From: a bacterium
GTDB lineage: Bacteria; Bacillota; Clostridia; Christensenellales; CAG-138
NCBI GenBank assembly: GCA_022778545.1
Contig: JALFDW010000039.1
Span: forward strand, 1-33,215
Direction of reading: 5' to 3'
Length of the DNA stretch: 33,215 nt
A model generated the notes under the pieces. That model was not told the DNA's origin. It saw only the letters and a list, made by a program, of their open reading frames with translations, and searched no databases. How positions within the stretch are numbered: position 1 is the stretch's first letter; each line of letters starts with the position of its first letter. Positions 29,741 through 33,215 of the stretch are shown piece after piece. The position numbers were made by a program, and so were the translations under genes.

Positions 29741-30730
29741 ATGGATCGCAACGCATTTTTCAATTTGATCAAAGAAAACCGCCTTTCCGGCGCATACCTG
29801 CTGCATGGTGCGGAAGAGTACGTCAAGGACAGCGCAGTCTCCTCCGTACTCGCCACGGTGGAGGAGGCCACGCGCGCGCTCAACGTGGATACGCTTGAAT
29901 CCGCGGAGGCAAACGCGCTTATGCTCGCGTGCGATGCGCTCCCGTTTTTTGCGGAGCGCCGCGTCGTGATCTGCCGCGCCATGCCGAAGGACTCAGACGC
30001 AAAAGCGCTCCTTGCCTATCTCCCTAAAATGCCTGCAACGACGCTCCTGCTTTTCCTGCTGCGCGGCGAGGCGGAGCTGAAGCTCACCTTCCCGAAGGCG
30101 CTTGCGAAGGAGGACCGCATCGTTGCGTTTACGCAGCTTTCCGAAGCGGAAGCCGCGCGTTGGGTCGGGCAGCTCGCCAGGCGGCGTGGCGTTACGATTC
30201 TCCCGGAGACCGCCCGTTTTTTCGTTACCCTTGCCGGGACGGACTGCGCCCGCCTTGCCAACGAGTTTGAAAAGCTCGCGTGCTATGCGGGGGACGGAAA
30301 CGAGATCACTAAAAAAGCCGTTGAGACAGTCGTCACCCGCGATCTTGATTTTATCGTATTTTCTGTGTTGGATTATTTTCTTGCCGAAAAGCCGGAAGAT
30401 GGCTTCCGCGCGCTCGGCGCAGTGCTCAAGGACGGCGAAAAGCCGCTCGATGTGGCGCGCGTGCTCGCGGATAAGGCAAAGCTCACGCTGGAGGCCCGGC
30501 GGCTCATTGACCGCAAACAGCAAAAGGACGCCATCCTGAAGGCGCTCCCCTGCAGCCCGGGCTATGCTTACCGCGTGTACGAATCCGCCCGCAGACTCAA
30601 AACCGCGCAGGTGCCGCGCCTTGCCGCCGCAACAAAAGCGCTCGTGGAGGTCGCGCCGCTGCAGTTCACCGGCCGCATGAAAGCTTCGGACGCGCTTGAG
30701 CGCGCGCTGCTCCTGCTTGTTGCGGAATAA
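29741..30730 (+). CDS. holA: DNA polymerase III subunit delta
   Basis: Clamp-loader subunit that binds and opens the beta clamp. 329 aa. N-terminal GAYLLHGAEEYVKDSAV, ALPFFAERRVVICRAM, the mid helical DFIVFSVLDYFLAEKPEDGF region and the C-terminal ASDALERALLLLV end are typical. The frame is open far upstream through comEC, but only the ATG at 29741 gives the family N-terminus. There is no Shine-Dalgarno; a perfect extended -10 box ends six bases before the ATG, so the mRNA may be leaderless. The comEC-holA-rpsT/gpr order is the same as in Bacillus. It ends 2 bases from the convergent spoIIP stop. Confidence 0.94.
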   Translation: MDRNAFFNLIKENRLSGAYLLHGAEEYVKDSAVSSVLATVEEATRALNVDTLESAEANALMLACDALPFFAERRVVICRAMPKDSDAKALLAYLPKMPATTLLLFLLRGEAELKLTFPKALAKEDRIVAFTQLSEAEAARWVGQLARRRGVTILPETARFFVTLAGTDCARLANEFEKLACYAGDGNEITKKAVETVVTRDLDFIVFSVLDYFLAEKPEDGFRALGAVLKDGEKPLDVARVLADKAKLTLEARRLIDRKQQKDAILKALPCSPGYAYRVYESARRLKTAQVPRLAAATKALVEVAPLQFTGRMKASDALERALLLLVAE

Positions 30731-30732
30731 AA

Positions 30733-31797
30733 TCACGGGGCAAGCGGCAGCGCCGTTTTTTCCGGCGTTGCGCCCGTTTCCGCCGCAGCTTCCATACCGG
30801 CGGCCTGCGCAATGGCCTCTGCAAGATATTCCACCGCGTTGAGCGCCTGCTCCAGCGTGTTTGCGTTGTGACCCACCTCCACAAGCAGGCACTGGTTTGA
30901 AATGTGCTGGTTATACCGCCCGGTTTTGACACGGATGTTGCGCACAAGGCGCTCATCGATCCCCGCAAGGTATTCCGTGATGCGTTTTGCAAGCGCATAA
31001 TTCGCCGAAAAATCCGGCTTTTCTCCGAAGCCTGCGCCCGTCGCACCCTCTCCCGTGCCCACAACGAACATCAGCCGCGCCACTTCTTTGCCGCCGATCG
31101 TAATAAAATCCGTGTTTTCCTTCGGGTTGTTGCCGTAAGCGTCCCGATGCACATCGATGAACATCGTAATGGAAGGATATTCTTCCCGGTATTTTTCCAT
31201 CGTCACCACGGAGCGGGAATAGGATGTCGCAAGTTTGGGCGGCTCATGATTTGTAATGTCATGGATGACGCTGATACCATAGCGCTCGCGCAGAAGTTCC
31301 GCAAGCCGTTCGCCCACGGCCACGATGTTCTTTTCATTGTCCTTCGTACGCCAGGCGCTTGAAGGCTCATACTCATATTGTTCCGTCGGGAAATAGGCTT
31401 CCGTGGTATGCGTATGGTAAATGAGGACGCGCGGCGCGCTGCCCGAAAGGTCAACGGACGCAGCGGGTTTCTGTTCCACGCTGAGCAGCTCGATGCGCAC
31501 CTGTTCGCTCACGCCCGCATCGATGTCTGCCCGGTCGATCCGAATCGGGGAAGGCAGCTCCGCCTCATCCCCTGGGGCGGGAGGCTCTTCCTCCGCCTGG
31601 GCCGCGGAATACAGCAGCGGAAAGCCCAGAGAAAGCAGCTCCGCCTCGATGCTCTCGCCCGCTGCAATGCGGAAGGCGGATTGCGCAAACAGCGCAACTG
31701 CGCAGAGAAAGGCCGCAACCGGGACTGCGGCCTTTGCTGTTTTCAGGTTGGACATGCCCGGGCGGGGTGCCCGCGCACGGATCTTCCTTTGCGGCAT
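30733..31797 (-). CDS. spoIIP: Stage II sporulation protein P
   Basis: Cell-wall amidase/endopeptidase of the SpoIIDMP machine that thins septal peptidoglycan and drives forespore engulfment. 354 aa: short cytoplasmic tail, membrane anchor about 23-43, linker to 120, then the SpoIIP domain with VLIYHTHTTEAYFP, DNEKNIVAVGERLAELL, MFIDVHRDAYG and NQCLLVEVGHNANTLEQALN; the His and Glu residues expected to bind zinc are present. ATG at 31797 with GGAGG. It lies 43 bases behind gpr on the same strand, as in Bacillus. Confidence 0.95.
   Translation of the reverse strand: MPQRKIRARAPRPGMSNLKTAKAAVPVAAFLCAVALFAQSAFRIAAGESIEAELLSLGFPLLYSAAQAEEEPPAPGDEAELPSPIRIDRADIDAGVSEQVRIELLSVEQKPAASVDLSGSAPRVLIYHTHTTEAYFPTEQYEYEPSSAWRTKDNEKNIVAVGERLAELLRERYGISVIHDITNHEPPKLATSYSRSVVTMEKYREEYPSITMFIDVHRDAYGNNPKENTDFITIGGKEVARLMFVVGTGEGATGAGFGEKPDFSANYALAKRITEYLAGIDERLVRNIRVKTGRYNQHISNQCLLVEVGHNANTLEQALNAVEYLAEAIAQAAGMEAAAETGATPEKTALPLAP
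30742..30761 (+). terminator. Intrinsic terminator of holA inside the end of spoIIP
   Basis: CGGC-AGC-GCCG (30745-30755) extended by AAG/TTT pairing, followed by TTTTTT to 30761. It lies in the last codons of the convergent spoIIP gene, 12 bases after the holA stop. Confidence 0.55.
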
Positions 31798-31840
31798 ATG
31801 CTTGCTCCTCCGCTCAATTTATATGAACGGATGGACAGGG

Positions 31841-32764
31841 TTATGCGATAAGCATGCGCACCGCCTCATAGTCCGCGCCAAAGAGCGCCATGTTGATGCC
31901 GTCCGCCAGGATGCGCGTCATGTCCGAAACGATACTGTCGATCTCCTTCGGGGTTACAATTAACTCGCCGATATGCTCCGCAATGACCTTTGCCGCAAGC
32001 TCTTTCAACCGTTCTTCATCGTTGTGCAGGCCCGTTTCATCCGCGATGAGGCTGATGGTGTCCTGCGAAATGGTCGTGGCGAACACCACGAGCGGGACAC
32101 CGACGGCGATCACCGGTACGCCGAGCGTTTCGCGGTCAAGCCCCGTGCGTTTGTTGCCGACGCCCGCTCCCGGGCTGATGCCCGTGTCCGTAAGCTGCAC
32201 GGTCGTGCTGATGCGCGCGGCGCGGCGCGAAGCGAGCGAATCCACAGCGATCACAAGATCCGGCTTGCAGTGTTCCACAACGCCGCGCACGATCTCCATC
32301 GTCTCCACCCCCGTTACGCCAAGCACGCCGGGCGCCACGGCGCTCACGGCGCGCGCAGAGCCGGGCAAAGCGTCCGGCATGTATTGCCGGATATGCCGCG
32401 TGACATAGATCTCCTCCACAACGCGCGGCCCGAGCGAATCCGGCGTAACGGCACGGTTGCCAAGCCCCACCACGAGCACGCTCCCGCATGGGCCGATCCC
32501 TTCCATCAGGCGGTTCAGTTCGCCCGCAAGGGCACGGCTCACCCGCCCGAACAGATCGGGCGGGCGCACGGTCAGTTCCGGCGCATCAAGGGTGATATAA
32601 CGCCCCCTGCGCTTTTCAAGGCGCGCGGCGGCATCGTCCGTCGTGAGTGCAATGCGGGTGATGGAAACGCCCTCCTGCTCCTCCGTTTCTTCCGTTACGC
32701 CCGAAAGCGAAGGATGCAGCTCACGCGCCTCCATGGCAAGGTCTGTGCGGATGGAAAACGGCAT
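31841..32764 (-). CDS. gpr: Germination protease Gpr (spore protease)
   Basis: Aspartic-type protease (family A25) that degrades small acid-soluble spore proteins at germination; made as an inactive zymogen in the forespore. 307 aa. N-terminal FSIRTDLAMEARE is the typical propeptide. Conserved blocks VVGLGNRAVTPDSLGPRV and VIAVDSLASRRAARI carry the two Asp residues thought to be catalytic, and GISPGAGVGNKRTGLDRETLG follows (quoted in part: SPGAGVGNKRTGLD). I choose the ATG at 32764, with GGGAGG seven bases upstream. It is divergent from rpsT and followed by spoIIP. A candidate sporulation promoter lies upstream. Confidence 0.96.
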   Translation of the reverse strand: MPFSIRTDLAMEARELHPSLSGVTEETEEQEGVSITRIALTTDDAAARLEKRRGRYITLDAPELTVRPPDLFGRVSRALAGELNRLMEGIGPCGSVLVVGLGNRAVTPDSLGPRVVEEIYVTRHIRQYMPDALPGSARAVSAVAPGVLGVTGVETMEIVRGVVEHCKPDLVIAVDSLASRRAARISTTVQLTDTGISPGAGVGNKRTGLDRETLGVPVIAVGVPLVVFATTISQDTISLIADETGLHNDEERLKELAAKVIAEHIGELIVTPKEIDSIVSDMTRILADGINMALFGADYEAVRMLIA

Positions 32765-32801
32765 AAAAAGCCCTCCCTGGATCAATTTGAAATACAGGGG
32801 A

Positions 32802-32831
32802 TAGTATGCGCGCCGGCCCGGGGAAATATTT
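32802..32831 (-). promoter_or_regulatory. Candidate forespore (sigma F/G-like) promoter of gpr
   Basis: Minus strand CATACTA at 32808-32802, identical to the sigma-G -10 consensus of Bacillus, with AAATATT 16 bases upstream as a possible -35. No housekeeping promoter is visible on this strand. Confidence 0.5.
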
Positions 32832-32865
32832 GTGAAAAAAGTCCCGCACAGCATGTGAAATGTGC

Positions 32866-32894
32866 TTGCAATCTTGGGGGGCACATGGTATAAT
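32866..32894 (+). promoter_or_regulatory. Promoter of rpsT
   Basis: TTGCAA (32866-32871), 17-base spacer, TATAAT (32889-32894) preceded by TGG (extended -10). A short leader of about 30 bases leads to AGGGGGG at 32917-32923. Confidence 0.88.
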
Positions 32895-32931
32895 TGCCAA
32901 TGTTCGAGTAAAAAACAGGGGGGTGAATGTT

Positions 32932-33192
32932 TTGGCAAACCATAAGTCCGCTTTGAAGCGCGTGGGCATCACCGCGAAAAAGAACCTTCGTAATCGTATG
33001 ATCACGTCCCAGGTCAAGACGGCGGTGAAGAGCTTCGATCAGTCTCTTGCTTCCGAAGACCAGGCTGCAATCAACGCTGCTTACATCAACGCTGTAAGCA
33101 CGGTGGACAAGGCCGCTGCGAAGGGCGTTATCCATAAAAACGCTGCGAATCGCAAAAAGGCTCAGCTCGCAGTCAAACTGGCTGCCAAATAA
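32932..33192 (+). CDS. rpsT: 30S ribosomal protein S20
   Basis: Small 16S rRNA-binding protein, 86 aa, rich in Lys and Ala with three long helices; opens ANHKSALKRVGITAKKNLRN and ends KKAQLAVKLAAK. The start is a TTG at 32932, eight bases after the AGGGGGG site; a GTG at 32923 is in frame but overlaps that site, and the conserved N-terminus begins directly after the TTG. In E. coli rpsT also starts with UUG, and S20 represses its own translation, so the weak start may be functional here too. Divergent from gpr. The remaining 23 bases of the window show nothing. Confidence 0.97.
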   Translation: MANHKSALKRVGITAKKNLRNRMITSQVKTAVKSFDQSLASEDQAAINAAYINAVSTVDKAAAKGVIHKNAANRKKAQLAVKLAAK

Positions 33193-33215
33193 GCAAGCCC
33201 CCGTTTTGCATGCAA

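Overview
The window is a stretch of chromosome from a spore-forming Gram-positive bacterium, most likely an anaerobic gut-type member of the Clostridia with fairly high GC. The evidence is: sporulation genes (gpr, spoIIP), a SpoIID/LytB-domain protein, Bacillus-like gene order in two places (darA-holB-ricT; comEC-holA-rpsT with divergent gpr-spoIIP), a clostridial 2[4Fe-4S] ferredoxin, AGGAGG-type ribosome binding sites with several GTG/TTG starts, and frequent perfect or extended -10 boxes. I cannot name the species.

Layout. 1-2702 (+): end of a HAD phosphatase, then darA (c-di-AMP receptor), holB (DNA polymerase III delta') and ricT, tightly coupled. 2788-2958: a small ferredoxin with its own promoter and a bidirectional terminator shared with the convergent MATE exporter. 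3046-7511: a MATE exporter whose promoter carries a textbook MerR-type operator, the divergent merR-family gene, then an EamA transporter and a second MATE exporter in an overlapping operon. 7629-9382 (-): PiT phosphate permease behind an NlpC/P60 cell-wall hydrolase. 9552-12669 (-): a VTC domain / DUF4956 / CotH-kinase cassette. 12926-16384 (-): a Thr/Pro-rich anchored protein behind a 934-residue SpoIID-SH3 protein. 16526-17701 (-): malic enzyme. 17925-18617 (+): a YczE/YitT-like membrane protein. 18634-20924 (-): a two-gene ABC exporter with a palindromic operator over its promoter.

21184-22632 is an accessory island, visibly AT-richer at its left side. It holds an unrecognised 109-aa protein, a four-helix-bundle protein, an upstream array of small hairpins whose last member contains the -35 box of that gene, a 144-nt element ending in a copy of the tRNA-Val 3' end with CCA and a terminator, and the intact tRNA-Val(CAC). 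This is the part of the window that ordinary gene annotation explains least.

22697-33192 returns to core genome: a polysaccharide deacetylase lipoprotein (-), then a + strand run queA, tgt, tsaE, tsaB, rimI, ridA, a short comEC, and holA. Convergent to these are gpr-spoIIP (-), and the window ends with rpsT (+). The run joins tRNA modification (queuosine; t6A), ribosomal protein acetylation, DNA uptake and replication clamp loading, next to two genes of spore formation and germination.
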